Shown here one piece after another: positions 35,069 to 43,511 of a DNA stretch of 46,859 nt; within the stretch, counting starts at the first letter, position 1, and each line of letters starts with the position of its first letter. The notes under the pieces were generated by a model. The model saw only the letters and a program-made list of their open reading frames with translations, was not told where the DNA came from and made no database searches. The DNA is from Anaerolineales bacterium (lineage in GTDB: Bacteria; Chloroflexota; Anaerolineae; Anaerolineales; E44-bin32). The translations under genes were made by a program, and so were the position numbers. Where the stretch lies: contig JARRPX010000030.1 in the NCBI GenBank assembly GCA_037382465.1, forward strand, positions 1-46,859, written 5' to 3'.

Positions 35069-35770
35069 TCATCCTGCATACAATATGCGCCCGCATTGGC
35101 GACAGCGAATCAGATCATCACCGGTGCGGATCTCTTGGCGGATCGACCGCGCCAACTCTACGCCGCACGCACTGCAGCTCGAATCTCGTTCCAATGTGAC
35201 CACCATACCGGAGAAGCGTTTGCGTAAGGATTCGTACAACTTGAGATCCTCTGCGGTGACATCGGACACCGCCGCTTCTCGTTCGGCTTCGCAGCGGCCG
35301 ATTTCCATCGTCAGTCGTTCTCGTTCCTTAAGCAAGTCCTGGTGCAGGGATGCACGTGAATTCTCGCTTTGCGTCAGATCGTCGTTTGCCGCATCGAACG
35401 TCTTCTCGGCGTCGTCCAACTCGATCATAGCATCCAGGAGACGATCTTCAAGGGTCACTAAGTACCGTTTAAGGGATTCGGATTCCTGTTGGAGATCTTG
35501 AAGTTCCTTGGGATTTCGAACCGTACCACTGTAGAGGGTGCGCTCAGTTTGATTGACCTTGTCGCGCTGTGCACTGACAGCATCGTCGGCCTTGGTGTGC
35601 GCTTTGCGTGCAGCCTCGAGTTTACCCTTCTTGGTTTCGAGCGTTTTCTTCTTCTGCAGAATCTCTTCTTCGTCTGCGAGGGTTTGATCGATTTCCTCGA
35701 TACGCGCATGTGCGCGGTCGAGACTCAGGTCGATTTGCTGCAGGCGATAGAGGCTTGAAACGCGGCTCAT
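35069..35770 (-). CDS. Coiled-coil protein with C4-type zinc ribbon (DUF164 family)
   Basis: The start at 35770 (MSRVSSLYRLQQID) is chosen over an in-frame ATG 36 nt upstream, because a TATAAT ends just 6 nt before it. The 233-residue protein is mostly a long antiparallel coiled coil (about residues 5-180, rich in Glu, Lys, Arg and Asp), followed by a zinc ribbon with two CxxC pairs (SCSACGVEL and IRCRQCGRIL). The family, sometimes called zinc-ribbon domain protein or CdsZ, is linked to nucleic-acid or translation functions in a few species, otherwise unknown. It heads an operon with the NACHT-HEAT gene. Confidence 0.88.
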   Translation of the reverse strand: MSRVSSLYRLQQIDLSLDRAHARIEEIDQTLADEEEILQKKKTLETKKGKLEAARKAHTKADDAVSAQRDKVNQTERTLYSGTVRNPKELQDLQQESESLKRYLVTLEDRLLDAMIELDDAEKTFDAANDDLTQSENSRASLHQDLLKERERLTMEIGRCEAEREAAVSDVTAEDLKLYESLRKRFSGMVVTLERDSSCSACGVELARSIRQEIRTGDDLIRCRQCGRILYAG

Positions 35771-35776
35771 GCAGGG

Positions 35777-35806
35777 ATTATAGACGCAACTGAGACTTTG
35801 GAGCAA
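35777..35806 (-). promoter_or_regulatory. Promoter with TATAAT 6 nt before the zinc-ribbon gene (leaderless candidate)
   Basis: Minus-strand TTGCTC, about 18 nt, a perfect TATAAT, then CCCTGC and the ATG. There is no ribosome site, so the mRNA most likely starts with the AUG. Confidence 0.55.
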
Positions 35807-35860
35807 GAATTTTCGGGTCGATCGATGTTACCTGTCGTGGCGTAAGTGCCTGGCTCGACG

Positions 35861-35866
35861 TACAAT
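35861..35866 (+). promoter_or_regulatory. -10 box 7 nt before the first membrane-protein gene (leaderless candidate)
   Basis: TACAAT, seven bases, ATG at 35874. No Shine-Dalgarno sequence is visible and no strong -35 was found. Divergent from the leaderless promoter of the zinc-ribbon gene. Confidence 0.4.
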
Positions 35867-35873
35867 TCTACGC

Positions 35874-37439
35874 ATGAGCCAAAAGACCGAGCGGCGTATC
35901 GCATTCGGCCTTTGCCTTCTTGTTGCATTGGGGACCGTCGCTCCGTACGCCGTTGCGATCCAGGCCGCAAGGCCAAATACGTTCACGGGCTTTTTAATCA
36001 ACCCCGTCGATGGATTTAGTTACCTGGCGAAGATGCGTCAGGGTGCTGAGGGGGAATGGCTTTTCCGTCTTCCGTATGCGCCCAATCCGGGGAGTGCGGC
36101 CTTTTTATACGGCTACTACATATTTCTCGGGCACGTTGCCGATTTTCTACAGATTCCACTGATTACCCTTTTTCATGCAGCGAGATTTTTAGCCGGTATT
36201 GGCTTGTTCTGGCTGGGTTTCTATTTCTTCAAGACTTTCTTGCAGAATAAATTCGAAACCTGGGCTGCTTTTCTGCTTTCGTTATTCGGCGCTGGAATGG
36301 GTTGGATCTTCGGCCTTCTGAGGATTCAAACGAGTGACCTTTCAATCCCGGAATCCATTCCTTTCCAGACGGCATATACCAACGCGCACTTTCCGTTGGC
36401 GAACCTTCTGCTGCTTGGCGCCGTTCTCGCGATCGTGAAGGAGGGCAGCCTTCGCAAACGAGTTCTCGTTGCCGGGGTGTGCGGTTTGCTTCTGGCGATC
36501 GTGCTGCCTTTCTCCCTGGCAAGTCTCTTTGTCTTCCTGATCCTGTGGCTGGTTTGGGAGAGCGACATTCTTCTTCACAAACAAAACTGGCGGGGTGCCT
36601 GGAGGAACAATCGGGCCCGCTTCACGTCTTTTCTGGCGTTGGCAGTCGGTGCGGGGCCGTTCCTGCTGTATGATTTATGGCTGACGAAAAATCACCCCGT
36701 CATCGCGCAGTGGACGCAGCAGAATCAAACCCCCTCGCCGCCGATATCCGCCTATTTGATCGGCTACAGTCCGGTTCTCTTGTTGGCCATCGCCGCCGCC
36801 GTTCGCCGCGACAGTCGATCCTCAGCGAGGGGAAGATTGCTGATCGTCTGGTCAGTCAGCAATTTCCTGTTTCTCTACGCACCGTTCGATTTGCAGCGTA
36901 GACTCTCACTCGGCCTTTACTTTCCCCTGGCCTGTCTCGCCGCGATCGGGCTGAACACTATCGTCTCGAATCCTGCACGTCGACGTCTGCTCTTGATCGC
37001 CGCGATCCTCATCACGTTCCCCTCGAACCTGGTCGTGGTCCTGACCGGGATCGACCGCGTGAATCGATCGGACCCCAATTTCATCTACCGGCCGGGTGAA
37101 GTGGCCGATTATTGGTTGCTCAATCTTATCCCGCATGGCTCGTTGATACTCGCTGCGCCGGATACCGGCAACCGTTTGCCGGCGTTTGCCGACGTGCGCG
37201 TGCTGTATGGTCATCCGTTCGAAACGCCCGACGCCGGGCCGCAGGAAGCGTTGATCGACGAGTTATTCCGTTGGGACGGCCCCGGCGATGTGGGTTTCGA
37301 ACGTTTGATTTCCCTCGACGTGGATTACGTGTATTACGGCTGGCGGGAAAGAAGCATCGGCTCCCCGACGTGGCTTTCATTATGCACGACGGTATTCGTG
37401 GGACACGACGTTCGCATCCTACGGGTGGACGACTCATGA
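35874..37439 (+). CDS. Polytopic membrane protein A1 (GT-C-like, function unknown)
   Basis: The 521-residue protein has about ten to twelve membrane helices and no name I recognise. It shares a common plan with the gene at 39577: an acidic motif after the first helix (VDGFSYLAKM here, NDGNSYIAKM there), an internal LQRRL, and the ending DTGNRLPAFADVRVLYGH and YVYYGWRE. An acidic residue in the first external loop is the catalytic hallmark of GT-C glycosyltransferases, so a lipid-linked sugar transferase is a reasonable guess. It ends with ATGA, overlapping the start of a YfhO-family gene. Confidence 0.65.
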   Translation: MSQKTERRIAFGLCLLVALGTVAPYAVAIQAARPNTFTGFLINPVDGFSYLAKMRQGAEGEWLFRLPYAPNPGSAAFLYGYYIFLGHVADFLQIPLITLFHAARFLAGIGLFWLGFYFFKTFLQNKFETWAAFLLSLFGAGMGWIFGLLRIQTSDLSIPESIPFQTAYTNAHFPLANLLLLGAVLAIVKEGSLRKRVLVAGVCGLLLAIVLPFSLASLFVFLILWLVWESDILLHKQNWRGAWRNNRARFTSFLALAVGAGPFLLYDLWLTKNHPVIAQWTQQNQTPSPPISAYLIGYSPVLLLAIAAAVRRDSRSSARGRLLIVWSVSNFLFLYAPFDLQRRLSLGLYFPLACLAAIGLNTIVSNPARRRLLLIAAILITFPSNLVVVLTGIDRVNRSDPNFIYRPGEVADYWLLNLIPHGSLILAAPDTGNRLPAFADVRVLYGHPFETPDAGPQEALIDELFRWDGPGDVGFERLISLDVDYVYYGWRERSIGSPTWLSLCTTVFVGHDVRILRVDDS

Positions 37440-39580
37440 AACGCCGCGATCTCCGCTTGATTCTCGTTCCCCTCTTCTTCCTTCTCGTCTGCGTACTCTG
37501 GCTGGTAAAAATCATCCCGCGTCCCGGTGATCTGCTCGTCTGGCGGGGCGCGGAATACTCCGACATCCTCATATCGCATTGGCCGAACGCCTATTTCCTG
37601 CGACGGAGCCTGCAAACCTGGACACAGGTCCCACTGTGGAACCCGATGATTCTCAGTGGAATGCCCTTTGCCGCCGATCCGCTTTCCGGCCTCTGGTATC
37701 CGCCCAATTGGCTGGCGGTGGTCCTGCCGATTCAACTTGCTTTCAACCTGTTGTTCTGGGTGCACCTCGCCTGGGCGGGCTGGGGGATGTATTGTTGGAT
37801 GCGCTCGCTTGGGTTCGGCAATGCAGGCGCGCTCACCGCCGGGTTGGCGTGGTGTGGAGCGCCGAAATGGTTTGCGCATATCGGACTGGGCCACTTCGGT
37901 TTTGTCTGCGCCGTGAGTTGGACACCGTGGGTGCTGCTTCTGCTGCGAAAAGCGATGAATGCAGAACGCAGCGGCGAAAGGCGTTGGGTGCGGTGGAGTG
38001 CTTTGACGGGCGTGATCTTTGGTCTCTCGTTTATTGCGGATCCGCGCTGGGCCGTTCCACTTGCTTTGCTCTGTCTGGCCTACGCGATCCATTACACACT
38101 CACCGCTGAGTCGCCTGAAGCACGTATCAAAGCCTCGATCAGATCGCTGCTTACAACCGGGTCCATATCCGCTATCATTGCCGTGGGGTCGGCTGCGGTG
38201 TTGCTCCTGCCCATGGGTGAACTCGTGGTCAACTCCACGCGGTCCCTGCTCACGATCCGGGATATGACCACGCTGTCGATGCCGTATTCTCGGCTGGTCG
38301 GCATCCTGGTGCCGTTTTTCGATCAGCCGGAATGGCTTGCGTACGCCGGAATCGGAGTCCTGCAGCTGGTGCTCGTGGCGTTGATCGCAGAGCGGACGAA
38401 CGCCCGTTTCTGGGTTGGGGTCGTAATCGCGTCGTGGCTTTTGGCGCTCGGAGACCAATTCCCACTCTATCCGCTTTTGATCCGAATCGTTCCCGGAATG
38501 AAGCTGCTCCGCGTTCCGCCACGATTTCTTTTTGTAGCTGCGTTCGGACTGGCCGTTCTTGCAGGGATCGGCATGGACCAAATCGCACGGGCGAGGTGGC
38601 GTACGAAGGATCTCCCTGCGATACACCTTGCGTCGTTGGCTCTCAGCGCGCTCGTCGTAATGTTCGGCGTCGGATTGTGGCTGGCCACACAAGAGGGATC
38701 GGGGATCTTGCTTGGCGTCGCTCTCGTCGCCGTGCTGGCTTTCCTGTGGGTGAATATTTCAACGCAAAATCGTCTCCAGCCTCGTTCGCTGGTAATTATT
38801 TGGGTGCTGCTCATCGCCGCAGATTACTCTCTCGTCGGCTTCCGCGCGCTCGAGGTGCAGCCTATGACTGGAAAATTGAGCGAGCGATCCGGTGTCGCCC
38901 GTCTCGCGGCGAAACTTCAAGGGGAGCGGACCTTTTCCCCTTCCTACAGCATCCCGCAGCAGACTGCGGCTTTATTTGAGATCGAACTGGCCGATGGCGT
39001 GAATCCCTCGCAGCTTCGACGTTATCAGGAGTATCTGGCTTCGGCTGTTGGTTTCTCGTCGCGAGAATACTCTGTTTCTCTTCCGCCTTTCCCGACAGGC
39101 GGTCCTGGACAAGCCAGAAGCCTCGATTTGAACATGGAGAAACTGGGGTATTTAAGCGTCGCTTCGATTGTCTCGGATTTTCCGATAGAAGCGGATGACG
39201 CCCCGCTCGAGACAGTCGTCGATGGCGTGTATATCTACCGCAACGAAATGGTCAAGCCGCACGCCTGGATGATCTCCGAAGATGCGGCGATCGAACCCGA
39301 GACAATCGAAATTTCATTGTGGACGCCCAATCGCATCCTGCTCAACGCAACCGGTCCTGGCCGGCTGATTCTGTCCGAAGTAGACTATCCGGGCTGGTAT
39401 GTCGAAATCGATGGTATTCCCGGCGAAATCCAACGCGTATACGAACTTCTGCGCAGCGTTGACGTACCGCAGGGCCGGCACGAAGTCGTTTTTTCCTTCG
39501 AGCCTCCGTTGGTTCGCTGGGGTGGATTCATAAGCGTACTCACTCTATTCTTTATTGCGCTCCTATGGGTAAAACGATGA
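37436..39580 (+). CDS. YfhO family membrane protein, copy 1
   Basis: The ATG at 37436 overlaps the upstream stop (ATGA), so I prefer it to an open frame extending far upstream. The 714-residue protein has about twelve helices and the YfhO C-terminal beta region: PGRLILSEVDYPGWYVEIDG and VDVPQGRHEVVFSFEPP. An acidic first-loop segment (GAEYSDILISHWPN) fits the GT-C architecture. YfhO in Bacillus glycosylates lipoteichoic acid, so a role in decorating a cell-envelope polymer is likely but unproven. It ends with ATGA into the next gene. Confidence 0.78.
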   Translation: MKRRDLRLILVPLFFLLVCVLWLVKIIPRPGDLLVWRGAEYSDILISHWPNAYFLRRSLQTWTQVPLWNPMILSGMPFAADPLSGLWYPPNWLAVVLPIQLAFNLLFWVHLAWAGWGMYCWMRSLGFGNAGALTAGLAWCGAPKWFAHIGLGHFGFVCAVSWTPWVLLLLRKAMNAERSGERRWVRWSALTGVIFGLSFIADPRWAVPLALLCLAYAIHYTLTAESPEARIKASIRSLLTTGSISAIIAVGSAAVLLLPMGELVVNSTRSLLTIRDMTTLSMPYSRLVGILVPFFDQPEWLAYAGIGVLQLVLVALIAERTNARFWVGVVIASWLLALGDQFPLYPLLIRIVPGMKLLRVPPRFLFVAAFGLAVLAGIGMDQIARARWRTKDLPAIHLASLALSALVVMFGVGLWLATQEGSGILLGVALVAVLAFLWVNISTQNRLQPRSLVIIWVLLIAADYSLVGFRALEVQPMTGKLSERSGVARLAAKLQGERTFSPSYSIPQQTAALFEIELADGVNPSQLRRYQEYLASAVGFSSREYSVSLPPFPTGGPGQARSLDLNMEKLGYLSVASIVSDFPIEADDAPLETVVDGVYIYRNEMVKPHAWMISEDAAIEPETIEISLWTPNRILLNATGPGRLILSEVDYPGWYVEIDGIPGEIQRVYELLRSVDVPQGRHEVVFSFEPPLVRWGGFISVLTLFFIALLWVKR

Positions 39581-41178
39581 ACCGGAATGAGCTGAAGTGG
39601 ACCTTAGGCCTGGCGGGGATTCTGATCTTGATCACCTCGCTGCCGTACTTTTTGGGTTTCGCCAATCAAAATTCAGAGTGGGTGTTTTCGGGGTTTGTCT
39701 TCGGCGTCAACGATGGGAATTCGTATATAGCCAAGATGCTTAGCGGTTCTTCCGGCGCCTGGCTGTTCAAAACGCCGTATTCCAGTCTGGATCAGCGCGG
39801 CGTGATCGCCTTTTTGCCCTACCTGCTGCTTGGCAAACTCGCCTCGGGCGAAGCTATGCACCTTCAATTGGTATCGATCTTCCACCTGTTTCGAGTGTTG
39901 ACGATCCCGCTGGTCGTCCTGGCGGTGTATCAGTTCATCTCCCTGTTCATCGAATCAAGTTTCTGGCGTCGATGGGCGACGGTGCTGGTTACATGCGGCG
40001 GCGGGCTGGGCTGGCTACTCGTTCTCTCGGGCAATGCGGCGTGGCAGGGCGATCTGCCCCTCGATTTTTATTCTCCGGAGTCGTTCGGCTTCCTGGCCAT
40101 CTACGGCCTACCGCATTTGGTGCTGGCCAGGGCTTTGCTGCTTTTCGGCATGACCAGTTACCTGTGCGCCTTCGAATCTGCACGCCGTGGCTGGATCGCG
40201 GGCGTTTGTTTCCTCGGCCTCACGTTGGTACAACCGCTCTCCGTCGTCACGGCGTTTGTGATCATTGGCGTGCATCAGTTGCTGCTTTTACTTCTCTTCA
40301 TCCGCCGGCGCGCGATGGATGAATGGCGACCGTGGTTTTTCGCCGCACTGCGCAGCGGAATACCTGCCTTACCGCTCGTGATCTATATCGGCATTTCCTT
40401 CACACAGGATCCTTTCCTGAAGAAATGGACCGAACAGAATCGCATTCTCTCGCCGCATCCGGGTCATTATTTGTTTGCTTACGGACTACTTCTGATCCCA
40501 ATGATCGCCGGCATACGCAGCCAGTTTCGGCGTCATTGGGCTGCTGCATTGCTGCCGCTTGCCTGGGTCATTGCATTCCCGTTTCTGGCGTATGCTCCGC
40601 ACAACCTGCAACGCCGCTTGCCGGAGGGCATTTGGGTTGCCATCGTTCTCTTTGCGGCGCTTGGCTTTTCGGAATGGAAATTCAATCGAAGCACGGCGAA
40701 GCGCTGGATCATCGCGGTCGTTACGCTGTGTAGCCTGCTTTCATCGCTGATCCTGATCCTTGGCGGGATCCGCCAGGTACTTGTGCCGGACGCGCCTATC
40801 TACCAGCCGGCGGAAGAGGTAAACACTTTCAAGATGCTGGCACGTATCGTCGAAACAGACTCGGTCGTCTTGACCGGGTTCGAGACGGGAAATGCATTGC
40901 CCGCCTACGCGCCGGTGCGCGTCGTCATCGGCCACGGGCCGGAGAGCGCGGATTTGAGTCTGCTCGAACCGCAAGTCGAGCGTTTCTATGCGGGCGCGAT
41001 GAACGAAGACCAGGCGGATGATTTTCTTTCAGCGTGGAAGGTAAACTACGTCTGGTACGGTCCACGTGAAAAGGTGTTGGGCGGCTGGGAACCGGTATCG
41101 AATCTCGCCCTTGAATTGGTGCTCGAAAACGGCCAATATTCTGTATACCGGTACCGGCCGGATGCTTCAGGTCGTTGA
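39577..41178 (+). CDS. Polytopic membrane protein A2 (paralogue of A1)
   Basis: The ATG at 39577 overlaps the previous stop and is preferred to an ATG 12 nt upstream. The 533 residues contain about eleven helices. It is clearly homologous to the product of the gene at 35874: NDGNSYIAKMLSGSSGAWLF, EQNRILSPHPGHYL, APHNLQRRLPEG, GFETGNALPAYAPVRVVIGH and VNYVWYGPRE align with the corresponding parts there. The order A1-YfhO-A2-YfhO suggests a tandem duplication. Function is unknown; GT-C enzyme is a guess. Confidence 0.65.
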   Translation: MNRNELKWTLGLAGILILITSLPYFLGFANQNSEWVFSGFVFGVNDGNSYIAKMLSGSSGAWLFKTPYSSLDQRGVIAFLPYLLLGKLASGEAMHLQLVSIFHLFRVLTIPLVVLAVYQFISLFIESSFWRRWATVLVTCGGGLGWLLVLSGNAAWQGDLPLDFYSPESFGFLAIYGLPHLVLARALLLFGMTSYLCAFESARRGWIAGVCFLGLTLVQPLSVVTAFVIIGVHQLLLLLLFIRRRAMDEWRPWFFAALRSGIPALPLVIYIGISFTQDPFLKKWTEQNRILSPHPGHYLFAYGLLLIPMIAGIRSQFRRHWAAALLPLAWVIAFPFLAYAPHNLQRRLPEGIWVAIVLFAALGFSEWKFNRSTAKRWIIAVVTLCSLLSSLILILGGIRQVLVPDAPIYQPAEEVNTFKMLARIVETDSVVLTGFETGNALPAYAPVRVVIGHGPESADLSLLEPQVERFYAGAMNEDQADDFLSAWKVNYVWYGPREKVLGGWEPVSNLALELVLENGQYSVYRYRPDASGR

Positions 41179-41192
41179 TTTGAAGATCCGGA

Positions 41193-43511
41193 ATGGAAGA
41201 CGGAATGGAAGGTAGACTCGAGCGCGTCTCCGAAGCATTATCTCGCCTTCGGATCAAGGATCGATTTGGATGGTTTTTGGTCATCCTCGGGCCGTCGATT
41301 CTATTCGGCCCAATGTTGGTCCGCGGGCGTGCGTTGTTTTGGGGCACTCCTGTTCTGCAGTTCGTCCCGTGGCGTACTTACGCATTCGAGATTCTCAAGC
41401 GAGGCCACCTGCCGCTCTGGGATCCACTTCTGGGCATGGGGGCTCCACTGTTTGCAAATTACCAAATCGCACTCCTGTACCCTCCAAACGTCCTGCTCTA
41501 TTTCGTAGGTCCGATCTGGGGCCAAGGACTCCTCGTGGGACTGCATTTGATCTGGGCGGGTCTGGGGATGTATTTCCTCGCGCAGCGTTTGGGATTGGGG
41601 GTACTGTCGAGGGCAATCGCCGGAATGGGATTCAGCCTTTCCGGTTATCTCGTCGCCCGCAGCGGATTTCTGTCGATCAACGCTGCGGCAGCGTGGCTTC
41701 CCTGGATCGTTCTTGCGGCCGATCGCCTCGTTCACCTGAGCCGAAGTGCTGCAGACCGAAGTGAGATCATAAAATCGGGATGTTTGCTGAGCATCGTGTT
41801 GAGCTTTCAGTGGCTGGCGGGACACGCTCAAACTGCCTGGTACACCGCGACCGTCCTCGTCGCCTGGGTATTATGGAGGTTGGCCGGCAGCAGGGATCTC
41901 AAGCAAGCAATAAAAGTCGTGTCGTATGTTGGGCTTGCTGGTTTGGTTGCCTTTGCACTCTGCGCCGTTCAGTTGGTTCCCACACTCGAGTACACGCTGC
42001 ATTCGTATCGGGCGGACACGTTGGATGCCGAATTCGCCTTGAATTACTCGTTTTGGCCCTGGCGGCTGCTTTGTCTGGTGCTGCCCGGCTTGTTTGGCAG
42101 TCCCGCTCTGGGCGATTATTGGGGATACGGACATTATTGGGAGGACGCCGTCTATTTTGGCGTGCTGCCGTTCCTGCTCTCGGTTTACGCCGTGATTTCG
42201 GGCTGGCGGAAGAAAAGCGATCGACGGGGCACGATCCGTTTCTTGACCGTTCTGGGCGTCTCTGCGCTCGTCCTGGCGCTGGGCAGAAACACACCGATCT
42301 ATCCTTTCCTGTTTCAACCTGTGCCGACGTTCAATATGTTCCAGGCCCCTTCGCGTTGGAACATCGTCTTCGTGTTTTCGTTTGCATTACTCGCTGCTTT
42401 CGGCATCGACCGGTTGAAAAAACCAACCGGGCGTGCCCTGTATTGGATACGGCTTGGAACGGCGGGAGCCGGTATCATCGGCGTGGCGGCGGTCGCATCG
42501 ACGAAGCTGCTCGGTGGTGTCGAAGCGAGTTTCGTGCGAGCTTTTATCCTCGCCGGAGTCTGGTTCGTCACTTCCGGAATCCTGGTGCTTTTGAAACCTG
42601 AACGTACATCGCTGCGCTGGAATCTCCTGGCAGGGTGCATCGTCTTGCTCGATCTTCTCGTCGCCAGCCGCGGCTTGATTCCTTCCGTTTCACCATCCTT
42701 TTTTGAGGATCCAGGCGTTACGATGAAGTCGTTGGGAAGCGATCATCGTGTCTACATGGATGCAGAAGTCGAGGACGAACTCAAATTCGAGTGGACGCAC
42801 CGCTTCGCTACGTACTTGAACAAGGAGGATTGGCATCTCGTGCGTAAATACGGTTTACCCGACACGACTCTCCTGGATGGTATACCCTCGGCGAATAATT
42901 TCGATCCGCTTCTGCCCCAGCGGTACGTCCTGTGGATGAATGGGCTGCAGGATGTATCGAGCGCCCACCAGACCAAGCTGCTTGCGCTCATGGATGTGCG
43001 CTGGCAGGCCGTCATCGATCCATCCGGAGACATGTCATTGATCTATAGGGAGATTCCCGCTCCCCAGCGCGTGCGTTGGATTTCGCGCGCGATTCTCGCG
43101 CCTTCATACGACTATGCATTCGAGACGGTCATGGACGAGGAATTCGATGTGCAGGAGACCGTCGTCCTCGAATGGGCGTTCGACACGGAGGAAGTCGATA
43201 AGGTGGAGAGGGGAAGTGCCTCAATCGTAGAAACCGACGACCCCAACGTGGTAATCATTCGATCGATCGCTCCGGTCGACGGCTGGGTCGTGCTGTCGGA
43301 CACATGGTTTCCGGGATGGGAAGCCAGCATTGATGACGTTCCGACGGAAAACTACAGGGCGGATTTTCTCTTTCGAGCGGTCCGGGTTCCCGCCGGAGAA
43401 CATTATATTCGCTTCGAGTATCGACCATTATCACTCCGGATCGGTTTTTACCTGAGCATCATGGCAGTTTGCCTGTTGATCGTGCAGGGATGGCGATGCT
43501 TTCGAGACTGA
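41193..43511 (+). CDS. YfhO family membrane protein, copy 2
   Basis: The 772-residue protein has about thirteen helices and a clear YfhO layout: ALFWGTPVLQFVPWRTYAFE and HLPLWDPLLGMGAPLFANYQ near the N-terminus, a middle with DYWGYGHYWEDAVYFGVLPF, and the C-terminal SDTWFPGWEASIDD and VRVPAGEHYIRFEYRPLSL. It starts 14 nt after A2. It is likely an envelope-polymer glycosyltransferase; substrate unknown. Its stop overlaps the next gene by 16 nt. The gene is about 60 residues longer than copy 1. Confidence 0.8.
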   Translation: MEDGMEGRLERVSEALSRLRIKDRFGWFLVILGPSILFGPMLVRGRALFWGTPVLQFVPWRTYAFEILKRGHLPLWDPLLGMGAPLFANYQIALLYPPNVLLYFVGPIWGQGLLVGLHLIWAGLGMYFLAQRLGLGVLSRAIAGMGFSLSGYLVARSGFLSINAAAAWLPWIVLAADRLVHLSRSAADRSEIIKSGCLLSIVLSFQWLAGHAQTAWYTATVLVAWVLWRLAGSRDLKQAIKVVSYVGLAGLVAFALCAVQLVPTLEYTLHSYRADTLDAEFALNYSFWPWRLLCLVLPGLFGSPALGDYWGYGHYWEDAVYFGVLPFLLSVYAVISGWRKKSDRRGTIRFLTVLGVSALVLALGRNTPIYPFLFQPVPTFNMFQAPSRWNIVFVFSFALLAAFGIDRLKKPTGRALYWIRLGTAGAGIIGVAAVASTKLLGGVEASFVRAFILAGVWFVTSGILVLLKPERTSLRWNLLAGCIVLLDLLVASRGLIPSVSPSFFEDPGVTMKSLGSDHRVYMDAEVEDELKFEWTHRFATYLNKEDWHLVRKYGLPDTTLLDGIPSANNFDPLLPQRYVLWMNGLQDVSSAHQTKLLALMDVRWQAVIDPSGDMSLIYREIPAPQRVRWISRAILAPSYDYAFETVMDEEFDVQETVVLEWAFDTEEVDKVERGSASIVETDDPNVVIIRSIAPVDGWVVLSDTWFPGWEASIDDVPTENYRADFLFRAVRVPAGEHYIRFEYRPLSLRIGFYLSIMAVCLLIVQGWRCFRD

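Noticed and set aside
37112-37435. 108-codon upstream extension of the first YfhO gene
   Set aside because: It overlaps the coding sequence of A1 in another frame, lacks any membrane or YfhO-like sequence and has no ribosome site; the ATGA overlap gives the correct start.
37334-38692. Long open frame on the minus strand opposite the first YfhO gene
   Set aside because: Its product is rich in Arg, Gln, His and Pro with no recognisable motif. The plus strand carries a coupled membrane gene with YfhO signatures. It is a mirror frame of GC-rich coding sequence.
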